A DNA stretch of 64,000 nucleotides from Mikania micrantha (taxonomy: Eukaryota > Streptophyta > Magnoliopsida > Asterales > Asteraceae). The notes beneath the pieces are model-generated. The model saw only the letters and a program-made list of their open reading frames with translations, searched no databases and had not been told where the DNA came from. The number at the start of each line of letters is the position of its first letter. The stretch's first letter is position 1. Positions 33,801 to 44,829 of this stretch are shown piece by piece. The stretch spans positions 14,765,608 through 14,829,607 of the forward strand of contig CM018680.1 in the NCBI GenBank assembly GCA_009363875.1, written 5' to 3'. A program made the translations under genes and the position numbers.

Positions 33801-34789
33801 ATTGAAGCAAAAATCTGAATATACTTGTCTAAGTGAAGTGTTTATTTGAATTATGAAAAATTTTGCAAGAACAAACCGGTTTTACGATCACTTTGGGATT
33901 TAATCAAACTTGCCAAATTGATGTTGATTAACTTACTCCTAGATCGAATTTCTAACCTCTTGATTCTTGCGAAAGAATAGCATGTTTTTTTCGGTCACTT
34001 CTGGATTTACTTAAACCTACCAAACTACTGTTGATTAATTTACTCCTTGACCGAAATAATTTAACCTCCTATTCTTCCTTTACTTTTGTTGACTTGCCTT
34101 TGATCGACTTAACTTTCTTAATTTTTTTTATTTTTTTCAAAACATGTAATTTAGTTTCTTAAAAAAATTTTGATTCTGACTTACGAATTTCAAGTGTTAT
34201 GTTTATTATTTGTTTTGAATAATTACAAAATAGAAATAGAAATAGAAATGTCAAATTTTGTTGTTTTGTTTGATTTCATGAAAGTTAATACATACATAAT
34301 TAATTCAAAAGTTTGGTAAATGTGTTTTGATTCATTTTCTGGGATTTGACTTTTCCCACGTACCTTGGTTTAGATGAAAACCTTATGTTTATCTTTTTTT
34401 CACCGGTTCTTCATGTGACTCCTTAGTTTTGATTTCAAGAAAGGTAGTTCAAATTGTTCAAACTAATTCACACTTTCTTATGTTTCAATTTGATTAACAA
34501 AGGATAATTTCGTTAATTTTAATTTCTCATATCGTTGATGTTCACGCCTCTGTTCTTCGTCCTTTTGATCTGAAATTAACTTCGTTCGTTCTGAATCAAC
34601 TGATGATCAAATATGATATGCTTGGCTTCGTTTTGGTTTTATCAAGCGGAAGAATTCATCCAAATTTGTTTTAATTTCCAATTTTTTGTATGACATTGTT
34701 ACAGGCTTGCGAATCAAGAATAGAGGATGGTTTTTTTGACTGAGTTGTGATTTTAATTCCTTCGATCATTCTTCTCCAAGAGCGATTAC

Positions 34790-34802
34790 CTCTCTGATAC
34801 CA
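34790..34802 (-). promoter_or_regulatory. Primer-binding site like initiator tRNA-Met
   Basis: The minus strand reads TGGTATCAGAGAG, two bases inside the LTR edge at 34805. This is the standard copia primer site. Confidence 0.75.
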
Positions 34803-34804
34803 AT

Positions 34805-34899
34805 TGTTGGGTGAAATAGATGAAAAACATACACCAATTGCACAGAAATTACATAAACATCTATATTTTCATTATATACAAATGTTGGTTACATAGGGT
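34805..34899 (-). repeat. 5' LTR of the gag-only copia-like element, inner part
   Basis: Matches 32949-33045. It breaks after ACATAGGGT, where the CACTA-like sequence begins; the LTR resumes at 37259. Confidence 0.8.
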
Positions 34900-37258
34900 C
34901 GCCGCTAAAAGGTCGCCCCTAAATGTATTAGCGGCGACTAAAGGTATTAGCGGCGATGGGTCGCCGCTAAAAGACCGCCACTAAAAAAACATCACTAATG
35001 CTCAAAAATCGCCGCTATTGTGTCGCCGCTAATGGGTGATCATTAGCGGTGATTTTCGTCGCCATTAATACTCTCTAATGTCGCCACTAAAGGTTCAAAG
35101 CCCATTTTAAAGGTGCAGATTTGAAACAAAAATTTCCTGGTTTCATACCATCATATAAGATATGCTAAAATTATAAATTGCATTCCAATCATTCAAATTG
35201 TCAAATATAACATTCAAATCATTCAAATGTCAAATAAAACATTCAAATCTTGTTTACAATATACATAAACTAAATAATCCATAGTTAATCTAGTTTAAAA
35301 CATGCAACACTACATAAACCAAAAGGTTGACATCATTTGTTTCCTTCATCCGAATCATCTTGTCTCCTTGCATCTTGAAACAAACTTGCACTTTGAACCA
35401 ATAAAATAAATTATAAATTAAGTTAAACCAAGTAATAAGCATCTCAGAAACATAAACTATACAAGTACTAAGCATCTATATTCCTTATATTTTCCTCAAC
35501 ATTGGCCAAAGATGGTTGGTGTTAAAGAGGTGGTAAAATGAACTTGGTATGCTTGACAAAAACCATAATCACGAGGCTCATTAAAATATATGTATTAACA
35601 ACTGACAAAAACCATAATCATGAGGGATTGGGGAGCTGTTAATGGAAGCATGGGTGGCTAAAGAATAAACAACAACAACAGCAAGCATACCCACTAAAAA
35701 TCCCACTTAGAGTAGGGTCCGAGGGGGGAAGGATAGAGACAAACCTTACCCCTATCTCAGTTAGGATAGAGAGGTTGCTTCATATCGTTTGAGGTTATTC
35801 ACCTCTACGCTTTTAATGATTATTTTCACAAAATAAGTAAAATAACGTTAAAATTAGTGCAATTTTACTTTTGCCCCTTAAGGGCCAACACATATATACA
35901 TTATATGCGTGCATCACAAATGGGGCATCGGGTGGCTAAAGAATAAGACAAGTATAAACTTGGAATAAGAACATGGACAGGCCAACTAACAACATAGGCG
36001 TCACATTGTTATCTGTCATTCATGGATCAAATAAAGATAATCTATTTCATCATGACATTGTAGAACTAATTAAGATGCAACAAATCTGAAGTAATTAAGC
36101 AAATTCAAGCATCAAATTCACAACTGTAGAAATCAACCCTAATCAAATGCTTAAAAGTAAGAAACAATGACCGCTAACCAAATGCTTAAAAGTAAATCTC
36201 AATTTCTATTCAAGTATGTTGAACAACAAGGTATAAAAATAAATGAAATTATTAGAACCAAAAAGATGAATAAAACCAAAAAGATGAATAAAACCAAAAC
36301 TGAACAACATGTTAAAAAGCTATTGATGAAATAAGCAGCAATTACAACACAAATTAATATCATCAAGAAGAGACTACATTCACCACCTGCCTTCTCAATT
36401 CTTGCCCTTGCAGTCTATGTGAACCTCAATGCAGTTACCTTCAAACAAGGAATTTCATGCACCCTAACATCGTCTGTAACTCAGCTAAAGTCTTTTGTAA
36501 AACTAATTTAGCTACAACAGAACCAAACTAAAAACAAAAGAACGAGAGAAAGTCAATCTAAACATCATTGTGAATAAACATCTAAACACATTTAGAACGA
36601 GAGAAAGTCAATCTGAACATCAGTATCATTGTTAAAACTTCTTGTAGTTACTTGTTTCACAAATGCATACAAACGAATAAAAACAGGTTAAACTAGTCTA
36701 AGAGAGATCGAAAGTGTACTAATGTCAAACAGGTTCACGCGGCTCGAGTTGTTATGGCGTGCGACAGTCCGGGAGTGACCTAGGGCTGAGCGGTGGAAGC
36801 AGAGAGAGCTGAGCAATCAGACGGAGCTGAGCAATCAGACGGGAGAAGGCAACCGTCGGACGAGTGAAGGCAAGTGGCAATAGCGACAGGAGAAGGCTAG
36901 CAGCGCTAGCGCCACTGGCACTGGCACTGGTCGGCTCACAGAGGCGGCGGCATTGGTTGGCTTACGGCTAATGAGGAAGGAGGGAGAAGGCGTGGCCGGT
37001 GATCGGGAGTAGAGAGATTGAGGCATAGATAGAGCAGATCAATTGGGAGGCAAATGACAAAGGAGGGAAATCAGGCGCTCTTATTTCACCATTAGCGGCG
37101 ACTAGTCGCCGCTATTAACGTCACCGCTATTGCTTATTTAATCTTGACCATTGATTTCAATGATTAGATTTGAATCGGGGTAAATCCGCGTGGGTGTCGC
37201 CGCTATTGCTATTATTGCCGCTAAAGGTGTCACCGCTAATGAGATGTTTTCTTGTAGT
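34900..37258. mobile_element. Non-autonomous CACTA-type transposon, left terminus lost
   Basis: The right end reads GATGTTTTCTTGTAGT, the reverse of a CACTACAAGAAAAC terminus. Both subterminal zones are packed with TTAGCGGCGAC/GTCGCCGCTAA motifs in both orientations (34900-35100 and 37085-37240), as in En/Spm elements. The left terminus is missing and 11 bp of the host LTR are lost there. No transposase is present. A GC-rich stretch at 36740-37060 and a SINE at 35669-35929 lie inside. Confidence 0.75.
35669..35929 (-). mobile_element. Full-length SINE with TTG tail and perfect 17-bp target duplication
   Basis: GGGTGGCTAAAGAATAA occurs at 35652-35668 and 35930-35946. On the minus strand the 261-bp body begins GATGCCCCATTTGTGATG, includes GGCCCTTAAGGGG, CTATCCTAACTGAGATAGGG and TATCCTTCCCCCCTCGG, and ends in TTG repeats. 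It is the best reference copy of the family in this window. Confidence 0.85.
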
Positions 37259-37414
37259 CTGTTTATGACCGTTATTTAACCGTCATTTGATAGGTATTGG
37301 TGGGTAATTTAACTACCTTTTGACCCATGAGAAATATCTAACGACCCATACATATTTACACATAATTAAGCTATAGTTTGACATAATAATATTTATTTAG
37401 TTTAACTACTAATA
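37259..37414 (-). repeat. 5' LTR of the gag-only copia-like element, outer part
   Basis: Resumes at CTGTTTATGACC and matches 33055-33191, with an extra AGGTATTGGTGGGTAATTTA-type segment near 37290. Ends CTACTAATA before TAAAC. Confidence 0.8.
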
Positions 37415-37419
37415 TAAAC

Positions 37420-37836
37420 ATCATGTTTAGAAATGAACGTATAAAAGGTATTTATAGGTGACCTTTGGCAATTACAATCCAACCTTTATAACCGCCATCT
37501 AATCAGGTATAATAACTACCTTATAACCCATGGGTTTACCCATATTAACCGGTACTAACAAACTATAGTTCATGGTATAGTAGTACAAATAACATAAACT
37601 TGTAATAAAGTGTTTGATGTCATGTTTACTTCCAACAAAAATTTGTTTCTTCACAGCTCCTTTTCAACCCATTTTAATGTCACTAGCCTGTTTGACACAA
37701 AAAATATATGAAGGCCAATAGTTACAATACGTTTGAAGTCCAATACTTTTTTAAAAACAAAAATATTTAAAAAAATTTAGTTACCTTCTCATTCGTTTTT
37801 AACTTTTAACTAATCATTTTTTTACTTGATAAACAG
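37420..37836. other. Region upstream of the first kinase exon
   Basis: LTR-like AT-rich sequence with a TATA-like GTATAAAAGG at 37439-37448. It ends in a pyrimidine-rich tract and AAACAG at 37831-37836, which could be a splice acceptor. No upstream coding exon was found. Confidence 0.35.
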
Positions 37837-37840
37837 AAAC

Positions 37841-38767
37841 ATGGCATCAACAGTCACCAAGATTGCCCACCTACGAATCCCACTTGAAGACGTAGAAAAA
37901 GCCACCAACAATTTTCATCGTGATAACATCATCTCAAGAGGTGATTTTGGACCTGCATACAAAGGACAACTCCTGCACTCCGGGAAGTTGATCATGATTG
38001 CTGCTCGGAAGTTAGATCGTAAGTATGGGCTAGGAGATGTTGAATTCTGGACGGAAATCTCGCTGCTTTCTGATCTGAAACATCCAAACATAGGGTCTAT
38101 TATCGGATATTGTGACGAGAAAAATGAGAAGATCATCATAACAACATTCGAGGCCAAAGGAAGTCTCGTTGGGTATCTAAACAGCCCGAATCTCACATGG
38201 ATGCAAAGATTGAAGATAAGCGTTGGTGTGGCTCGTGCATTGAGTTACCTCCATCATGACAAGGGACGTGATTATGGTGTTATACACCGTAATATCAACA
38301 GCTACACAATTTTATTAGACCAGAATTGGGAACCCAAGTTATACGGTTTTGAAATTGCTATCAAACAACCCAGTAACCAAATGGACCAGGTAGTCCTTTG
38401 TGAACCTATCGGCACAGAAGGATATATCGACCCAGAAATTGAAACTACGAGGGGCGTGACCCAAAGATCAGACACATACGCATTTGGTGTCGTTTTATTC
38501 GAAATATTGTGTGGGAGGAATGCATTTATTCCGAAGGAAGCTGATAGATATCTAGCTGGACTTGCTAAACATCATTATGAAAACAAAACACTAAAGGATG
38601 TAATCAATCCCAATCTATGGAATCAAATGCTAGGGCGCTCACTCATGAAATATTCAAAATCAGCGTATTCTTGCATAATGGATGAGCGGGCATTCCGGGC
38701 AAATATGGATGATGTTGTCGCTGACCTTGAAAAAGCCTTGGAATTTCAGTCACGACTTGAAAAACTT
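37841..38767 (+). CDS. Kinase-domain exon 1, pseudokinase
   Basis: 309 codons from ATG to EKL before GTAAGC. It opens AHLRIPLEDVEKATNNF, the usual N-lobe lead of this plant receptor-like cytoplasmic kinase group. The Gly loop is degenerate (SRGDFGPAY, about 32-40). The VAIK lysine is Arg56 (IAARKL). The alpha-C Glu is kept (WTEIS, 72). HRD is HRN (149-151) and DFG is GFE (169-171). The fold core remains (SDTYAFGVVLFEILCGR), so it should fold but not catalyse. The start is the first ATG after a possible acceptor at 37836; an upstream exon is not excluded. Confidence 0.75.
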
Positions 38768-38829
38768 GTAAGCCTTCTTTTTTTCATATTATATATATAT
38801 AATTTGTAACATGATTTCCCTCTTGTTAC

Positions 38830-38956
38830 GCCCCATTTGTGGTGGATACATATAATGCATATATGTGTGGGCCCTCAAGAGACCAAAGTAAAATTGCATT
38901 AATTTTAAGGTTATTTTACTTATATTCTAAAAATAACGTTAAAAATGTGTTTGTTT
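38830..38956 (+). mobile_element. SINE 5' fragment in the first kinase intron
   Basis: Matches the 5' half of the SINE at 35669-35929 (CCCCATTTGTGGTGG, GTGTGGGCCCTCAAG, AACGTTAAAAA) and is cut short at its 3' end. It is flanked by a 16-bp repeat ATTTCCCTCTTGT(T/C)AC with one mismatch, at 38814-38829 and 38957-38972. It makes up most of the 215-bp intron. Confidence 0.75.
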
Positions 38957-38982
38957 ATTTCCCTCTTGTCACATATTTGCAG

Positions 38983-39969
38983 GAAGAGATGTACCAACAC
39001 TTAAAGATTCGACTTGAAGATATAAAATCAGCTACAAATAACTTTTCAAACCCATACAGCCCTTGTGACAATAACCCTCGTTTTATTCGGTACGTAGCAG
39101 AACTCGACCATTTTGATAGAGAAAAACCTTCCTCCGTCGGAACGGAGAGTGAAGTTAAACTACTCAGGAGACATAACAATGTAGCCATAAAACGCCTTCT
39201 TTCTCAAGATCACGAGCGAGACCAACAAGTTTTCTTTAACAATATGGAAATGCTTGCTAGTTTTCAGCATCCTAACATAATCTCTCTGTTAGGATTTTGT
39301 GTTGAAGGCTCTGAGTTGATCCTTGTCTTTGAGAAGAACCCTAACAAACATCATATGCTCCTTTGCAGCTCTTTGCAAAACGACAATTTTCGAGGTGTTT
39401 TGACTTGGGAAAAGCGTTTGAAAATCGCGGTTGATATCGCACGTGCATTAAATTATCTTCACTTTGAGAGGGAAGACAAAAAAGTGATAATACACAATGG
39501 CACAAAGTGTTGCAACGTTTGTTTGGACGAGAATTGGAATGCAAAGATTGAGAACTTTGAGGATGCAGAATTTCTTACACTAAATCAAGAAGATGAAGCT
39601 CTTTATTTACCATATATATCAAGAAATGTCTCACCATTTCACTTGGATCCAGAATATACAAAAACAGGCATACTAAAAAGAGAGTCAGATGTTTATAGTT
39701 TTGGTGTGGTTTTGTTTGAGCTTCTATGTGGGAAGAAGGCTGCTGACCCGATTTACTTAGACTATGGTGGACACCAGACACATGTGGCAAGAAATAGGTT
39801 TGCCGCAGGAACACTAGAGAGCATGATAGACCCTGTAATAATTTATCCCAACAAGGATTCTTTAGACACGTATACTGAAATTGCATATAAGTGTGTGGCA
39901 GAAACCCAAGCTCAACGTCCATCTATGAAAGTTGTCCTTAAAGAACTTGAGAAATCACTGTCGTTTCAA
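38983..39969 (+). CDS. Kinase-domain exon 2, pseudokinase
   Basis: 329 codons between CAG and GTAAGT, phase 0 at both ends. It begins EEMYQHLKIRLEDIKSATNN. There is no Gly loop; a divergent insert (SPCDNNPRF to YVAELDHFD) replaces it. The lysine is kept in NNVAIKRLL, as is Glu in NNMEML. HRD is HNG (VIIHNGTKCCNV) and DFG is replaced by ENFE. The C-lobe is well kept: DPEYTKTGILKRESDVYSFG, LFELLCGKK and AQRPSMKVVLKELEKSL. It would bind but not phosphorylate. Exon 1 lies 215 bp upstream; the next long exon is 9.8 kb away. Confidence 0.75.
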
Positions 39970-40492
39970 GTAAGTGATTGTTTCAAAATCATAATTAAAT
40001 AACTATTTTTGTCTTCATATATATTATTATAATTAAGATGATATGAGCATTCAAAATAACTCCGTCATCATTATTCATATAACATACCAAAAAATATATA
40101 TATACTATCCCCTAAATTTATATCATATTTTTTAAAAATTTCCTACTATACGCCAGCTTTCTTGATTAAATACAGATGTTTCTGTGATTTCCCTCAAATT
40201 TTGGAGGATGGGATAGAACTCAAATAACATAAGTTTTATTCTTTTCTCTTATAATTTAAAAAATTGAGGAATGCTCTTAGAAAACAAAATGTGAGTGAAG
40301 AAATAATTAATTATGAGCATTATAATTTTCTAATATTATGTGGTTTTAAATGTATAGAAAAAAAATAAAAGAGCAGAACAACCTACAACGACGGGAATTT
40401 TAAGGCCAGAAAAGAAGGTACTCAAATTTTACTTAAAACTTGTTACTTTTAAAACTTCAATTGAAAATTAAGATAATGAATTTGAATGAAAA
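39970..40492. other. Intron sequence with a possible 20-codon mini-exon
   Basis: AT-rich intron. Bases 40358-40417 lie between TATAG and GTACTC and are open in phase 0 (Lys-rich, ending GILRPEKK), so they could be spliced like the linker exon at 45347. Codon content is low-complexity, so this may be chance. Confidence 0.25.
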
Positions 40493-41600
40493 TACACAAA
40501 CTTGCTCTAAAGAGAATCTTGTAATTCACGATTCATTAATTATGATAATACGTACATGTTTAGGGTTTATATAACCCTAATCCTTAACCGACACAATAAT
40601 GTTTAGACTTTGACATCTTTTACATACTAACCCCTAGACTTCACAATATACATACATGACTCGCATTATAGATTTCTAATATAACAATTTTGACCAAGCT
40701 TATTTAGTTTATACTTTCAATACTCCCCCTTAAACAAAATATAGTTTAAGAGGGTCTTCAACTTTCTTGACTTGCTTCTTACAGTAGAGTCGTTTATTCA
40801 TCGTAGATGAGATTCGATTCTTCTAGCTGTCTTTCTCCTCGTTCTTCCATTTGTTGCAATTATTTGCAAAATGCCAAAATCACCACAATTATAACATCTA
40901 AACTTGTTTTTATCTTTACTTCCTCGACCTATGCTTCTTTCATTTACATTTTCCCTTTGTCGAAGTGTTTGTCTCGTCCTCTACCATGACCTTGATTGCT
41001 TAAACTTGTCATTAGGAGTTTTCCTTGATAGTTTAGTTTTCCTTAGGTTCATCTTGGCTTTTGAGGTGTTCTTCAAATGTTGTTATTCTTCCAACGGCTT
41101 CTTCAAATGACATTTTATCAATTTCTTGATACTGCTCGATAGATATCATCATTGGTGAAAACTTCTTTGGAGCTGAGTTAAGCAATTTACTTACAAGTGC
41201 TTTTTCTTTCAAAGTACCACCAAGACTTTTAAATTTGGCTTTTATGTTGCTTAACTTTCCATCAAAGTGACTTGCTGTTTCGTTTGGTTTCATTTTCATA
41301 ACCTCTAGTTCACTCCTCAGAGTTTGTAAATGTGTTTTCTGAACTAGATCGGCTCCAAGATATTTGACTTTGATTGATTACCAAACTTCCTTTACAGTTG
41401 AGTATTGTGCAACTTGAATTAATACACCCGGAGGCAATGTTTGGAGGATCATCGCCTTGGTTGTATGCACTTTTCATCAATTGTTTCGTTTACTTCAATC
41501 ATTCTCAAAGACCATAAGCCTTCAATGTTGATTCCATCATCAATGCCCATATGATATAATTTGTTTCAGTTAACTTATGACATTGAAGAGGAAGATTTCA
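40493..41600 (-). mobile_element. Copia-like gag-only element remnant
   Basis: In minus orientation: gag (41600 down to 40840), polypurine tract (CTCCCCCTTAAA on the plus strand at 40723-40734) and 3' LTR (40493-40722, minus-strand start TATTGAAAG). No 5' LTR, protease, integrase or RT was found. It lies in the intron after kinase exon 2. Confidence 0.6.
40840..41600 (-). pseudogene. Copia-like Gag, frameshifted
   Basis: The minus strand reads CHKLTETNYIIWALMMESTL near 41.57 kb, then after frame changes VAQYSTVKEV, and from 41299 the open MKMKPNETASHFDGKLSNIK, AKFKSLGGTLKEKALVSKLL, FEEAVGRITTFEEHLKSQDE. A zinc knuckle RCYNCGDFG is readable near 40.9 kb. It is the UBN2-type Gag that would package element RNA. 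Close in wording to the gag at 57459-58320, so the two elements belong to one family. Confidence 0.65.
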
Positions 41601-42635
41601 ATTTGTTTTGTAACCACCAATTAAGTGCAAATCCAATTTGTTTCCGAATTCGGATGACACTCTGTAATTTGTTTCTGACTTTTGATTTCCAAAATATAAA
41701 AGGCTTGAGAAAAAATTTCATGACTTGATGCATTTAATGTTGGTTACCCAATTTGATAAGATTAAGTATTTGGGTCTAAGAGGCTTGCTGTTGAAAAGAG
41801 CTCATTGGTGGCCCATGTTGCATGTAAAAGATAAACCCATCATTGGTTGTACTTGAGTAATATGGGTTCCCCCATTTTGAATTTGTTGCGGCCGCCCAAT
41901 ACAAGGTTATTATAGGTAAGGACTTGGTGGTGGCTGCCACTGTCCATGAGGGGCTGATCCATGTGACATAAATTTGCCCGGACTAACTTTTACTCGTAGA
42001 TTTTTGCCTCGAATCAAAATAATGCTCGCGATCCCGGCCTCCACGCCATTGATTTTCTCAACTTCAATCGCAATTGCAGTTTTAGTCATATTGTTGATAA
42101 TATTGAGGCGAGTTTTCATTTTTTTGACTTCGGATTCCAAATTAGAATGATGTAGAAATATTTGAGGACTTACGAGCAACGATTGGTGTCACACACAGAT
42201 CTCGTGAACTGGATCGACTTTTCCATCCGACGGAATAGTATCGGGACGCGATGTAATCGAAATGATCTGATTGTATTCATAGCACTTTATGTAAAATGAG
42301 AAAACAAAAAATTAGAATCAGAATTACGAAGTTAAATTACATCGGCTCGAGGTCAAAAATTTAAAAATGTAAGATTCCCAAAAACATCATTGTAATCATG
42401 CTATCTTGTACCCATACAAGAGACACCAAAATTTGATTCACAAGATGTAATGTAATTAAATGCACAAAACCGCTAGGCCCACTACTCTTGTCTCCTAGCA
42501 GGAAATTATGTTAGTTGTACCTAAACCTGTTTATCACCTGAGAAAAACATGCAAAATCGAGTCAACACTAGGTTGATGAGTTCATATTGTCTTGTAGTTT
42601 GACAATGTCTAAAAATGTTTGAAAATATTTTTCTT
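41601..42635. other. Intron sequence, nothing firmly recognised
   Basis: Minus-strand fragments such as SHGSAPHGQWQPPPSPY near 41.95 kb look like decayed element coding sequence, but no family can be named. Confidence 0.3.
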
Positions 42636-42639
42636 GATA

Positions 42640-43120
42640 AAACCTGCCAGAGTCTCCAACTTAAATTTCATTACCGACATCATCCCATCAAACCAAGTGA
42701 CGTTTATGTATAGGGCATACGTACCAACAAATGGAGCCACCAGCCCACCAAGTACTTGACAAGACACAACTTTGCCTTTAATGGCAATTAAGAATGTCAC
42801 CCAGCCTTTACTCTATATTCTTAGATATTCTGAAATCCCACAACGTTTGATGTTCGAAAGTGCCATCATGACTTACGATTAGAAATGTTCAAATGTTACT
42901 GTTTTGAAATGTCATGAAGTTTGATTGTTTTGAAATATTTCCAAGTTTCCACAAATACTTCACAGGTCTCCACCTTAAACCTTACTACTGACATCATCCC
43001 ATCCAGTCAAGTAATGTTTATGTATAGAGCATACGTACCAACAAGTGAAGCCTCCAGCCCACCACACATTTGACGAGACACAACTCTGTCCATAATGGAA
43101 ACTAAGGTTTCCACTTTTCC
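42640..43120. repeat. Direct duplication, two copies about 320 bp apart
   Basis: 42640-42800 and 42962-43120 share CATCATCCCATC, GTTTATGTATAG, GCATACGTACCAACAA and CCAGCCCACCA in the same order. Minus-strand translations are also similar (VGTYALYINVTWFDGMMSV against VGTYALYINITWLDGMMSV), so an old coding repeat is possible. Confidence 0.65.
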
Positions 43121-43328
43121 CTCTCCGTAAACTTTGAACTAGTTAGCTTAACAGTTTCTGAATTGAGTATTTATGAGCCAACCACTGAACAATATGAGGT
43201 GTTAGCTTTAAGCCAACACACGGATTGTTAGTACCCCATCATAAGTGCTTAAATTGTAACGTTCAGCGACGATGTGTAACTGAAGGAATATGGAGTGTTG
43301 CCTGTTGCCTTTAGGCCAACACGCTGTA

Positions 43329-43598
43329 TGTAACATCTAAGGCAATCCCACATCGGCCGTGAATAGGAGATATTCCTGTCCTCATAAGTAACGATCCGCC
43401 TCTTACATCACCAACGCATTTTCGGCTTAGCTGGCTGTGGAGCACATGAAAAATCCACAGTTAAGCGTGCTCGGGTTGCAGCAATCCAGGGATGGGTGAC
43501 CTCCATGGGAAGTTTTCACCCAGGCAACCGAAGGCAAAACGTAAGCTCCGAGTGGGCAAAGCGGACAATATTGGTCGTTGGCGGGGCCGGATGTTACA
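43329..43598 (+). mobile_element. Cassandra TRIM LTR carrying a 5S rRNA-like sequence
   Basis: The LTR starts TGTAACATCTAAGGC and ends GCCGGATGTTACA, 270 bp, followed at once by a tRNA-Met-like primer site. Its middle contains GTTAAGCGTGCTCGGGT and GGATGGGTGACCTCC, the 5S internal promoter blocks. A 5S-bearing LTR plus this primer site define Cassandra. The interior runs on to about 43700 with a purine-rich CTAAGGGGAGGTG. The second LTR was not found, so the element is truncated. Confidence 0.85.
43417..43540 (+). other. 5S rRNA-like segment within the Cassandra LTR
   Basis: Box A region at about 43460-43475 (GTTAAGCGTGCTCGGG) and box C region at 43490-43514 (GGATGGGTGACCTCC). The 5' part of a genuine 5S gene is diverged, so this is element-borne, not a 5S gene. 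Confidence 0.8.
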
Positions 43599-43601
43599 GA
43601 A

Positions 43602-43614
43602 TGGTATCACAGAC
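43602..43614 (+). promoter_or_regulatory. Primer-binding site of Cassandra
   Basis: TGGTATCACAGAC, three bases after the LTR end. It differs by one base from the usual TGGTATCAGAGAC tRNA-Met match. Confidence 0.75.
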
Positions 43615-43866
43615 ACTCCTGTTCTACACGGGATGGTGGGGCAAACCTCATCTAGGACGATGAGTCCCTAAGGGGAGGTGTAGATGATTCCACAGTCTAC
43701 AATCCGACGGAACTAGTTACAAAATTGTCTTTGAATAACAATGGTAGGTAACTGTATCACTTGAGGGGTTGACTTTATGTCAACACGGAGGTCTATAGTC
43801 TACCATTACACATCCTTGATTTCATTACGGGTCCAATGCGCACATAGGTTCTAATATCTTAGTTAA

Positions 43867-43886
43867 CCCCCCCCCCCCCCCCCCCC
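43867..43886. repeat. Poly(C) run
   Basis: About 20 consecutive C bases; the length is prone to assembly error. Confidence 0.9.
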
Positions 43887-44555
43887 TATTGATTTCCTTC
43901 AACATAGTTTTATCAATAATTCCAAATCTTACGCAAACAGTTTGAGTAAGTTTGACTAAGTATAACACAAAACCCCCACAATTATGAATATGATTGGACA
44001 CATAATATAAACATGAAATAATAACTATTGAAAAGATGACGAGATTATAATCATAAGAAAATAAGTTGGCATGCTTCTCAGCCCTGCAGTATAAAATAAA
44101 ATGAGTGAGAAGGGGCAATGAACTAACATGTTTGTTGTGCTTTGTTGTGTTGTTGACTTGTTTACATATATGCGTGCTTGTTGTTGATATGTTTGTTGTA
44201 TTCAAGTCCTATGTTTCATTTGTTTGTGTTCATAATTATAAATCATTGATATTGTCATGTTGTGCATGTTAATGGTAGTTTGTTATTGAAAACCTTGTTA
44301 TTGTCTAAGGTTCCGAAAGTTGCATTGGAAAAATATTGCCAATACCTCGTGCACGATTAAAATTTTGATTTGGGTTTGGCGAATTTGAGAAAATGTTCAG
44401 GCTGAGAAGGTTTTACTTAGCCAAACCTCTATCTAACGTCAATCTATGCAAAGTTAAGAATTAGTAATTTTATTTTCATACATTTAATGGTATAAAAGTT
44501 TCTAAAAGAACTTTTACAATTAATTCAACTTATATATTAATAAAAGTATTTAATT

Positions 44556-44829
44556 ATCTTGAAAACTCGGCTTAGTGGTAACGTGACCTGTCCTCCACAA
44601 TGGAGAAGTAGGTTCGACTCCCACTTGGGCCAGTTTGAAGAATATATGGGTGGGGACAAAACATGACTTTTACCCTAGGTTTGAACCTGACAGGAGGAGA
44701 GGGTTTACGGATTCAATCCGGTTTCTGCGCATTAGTTTTTAGCAGCTAACCATGCTTTCAGTAGTCGTTGAGAAGAAGGCGGATTCATTTCACTTGGGTG
44801 AGGCTGAGTTATTCGATGTTAAAAAATTG
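44556..44829 (+). mobile_element. tRNA-derived SINE with 12-bp target duplication
   Basis: AAGTATTTAATT flanks the body (44544-44555 and 44830-44841). Near its start are a box A (CGGCTTAGTGGTAAC) and box B (GGTTCGACTCC) in tRNA spacing, followed by a 200-bp unrelated body ending in AAAAAATTG. It lies in a kinase intron, plus orientation. Confidence 0.8.

Larger units (their letters stand above)
32949..37414 (-). mobile_element. Gag-only copia-like LTR element, with CACTA and SINE insertions
   Basis: Two LTRs: 32949-33191, and a second at 34805-34899 continuing at 37259-37414. TAAAC flanks the whole (32944-32948 and 37415-37419). The primer-binding site at 34790-34802 fixes minus orientation. 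The interior (33192-34804) holds only a short gag remnant and a SINE; no protease, integrase or RT is seen. LTR termini on the plus strand are TG...TA rather than TG...CA. Confidence 0.8.

Noticed and set aside
36835..37026. 63-codon minus-strand frame in the CACTA-type element as a gene
   Set aside because: No homology recognised; kept only as part of the GC-rich block finding.
40358..40417. Calling the 20-codon phase-0 stretch a definite exon
   Set aside because: Lys-rich, A-run composition makes chance openness likely without junction data.
43417..43540. 5S rRNA gene
   Set aside because: The 5' part is diverged and it sits within a Cassandra LTR with a primer site directly after it.
44566..44635. 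Possible functional tRNA gene
   Set aside because: Has A and B boxes but is continuous with a SINE body and target duplication; the cloverleaf is incomplete.
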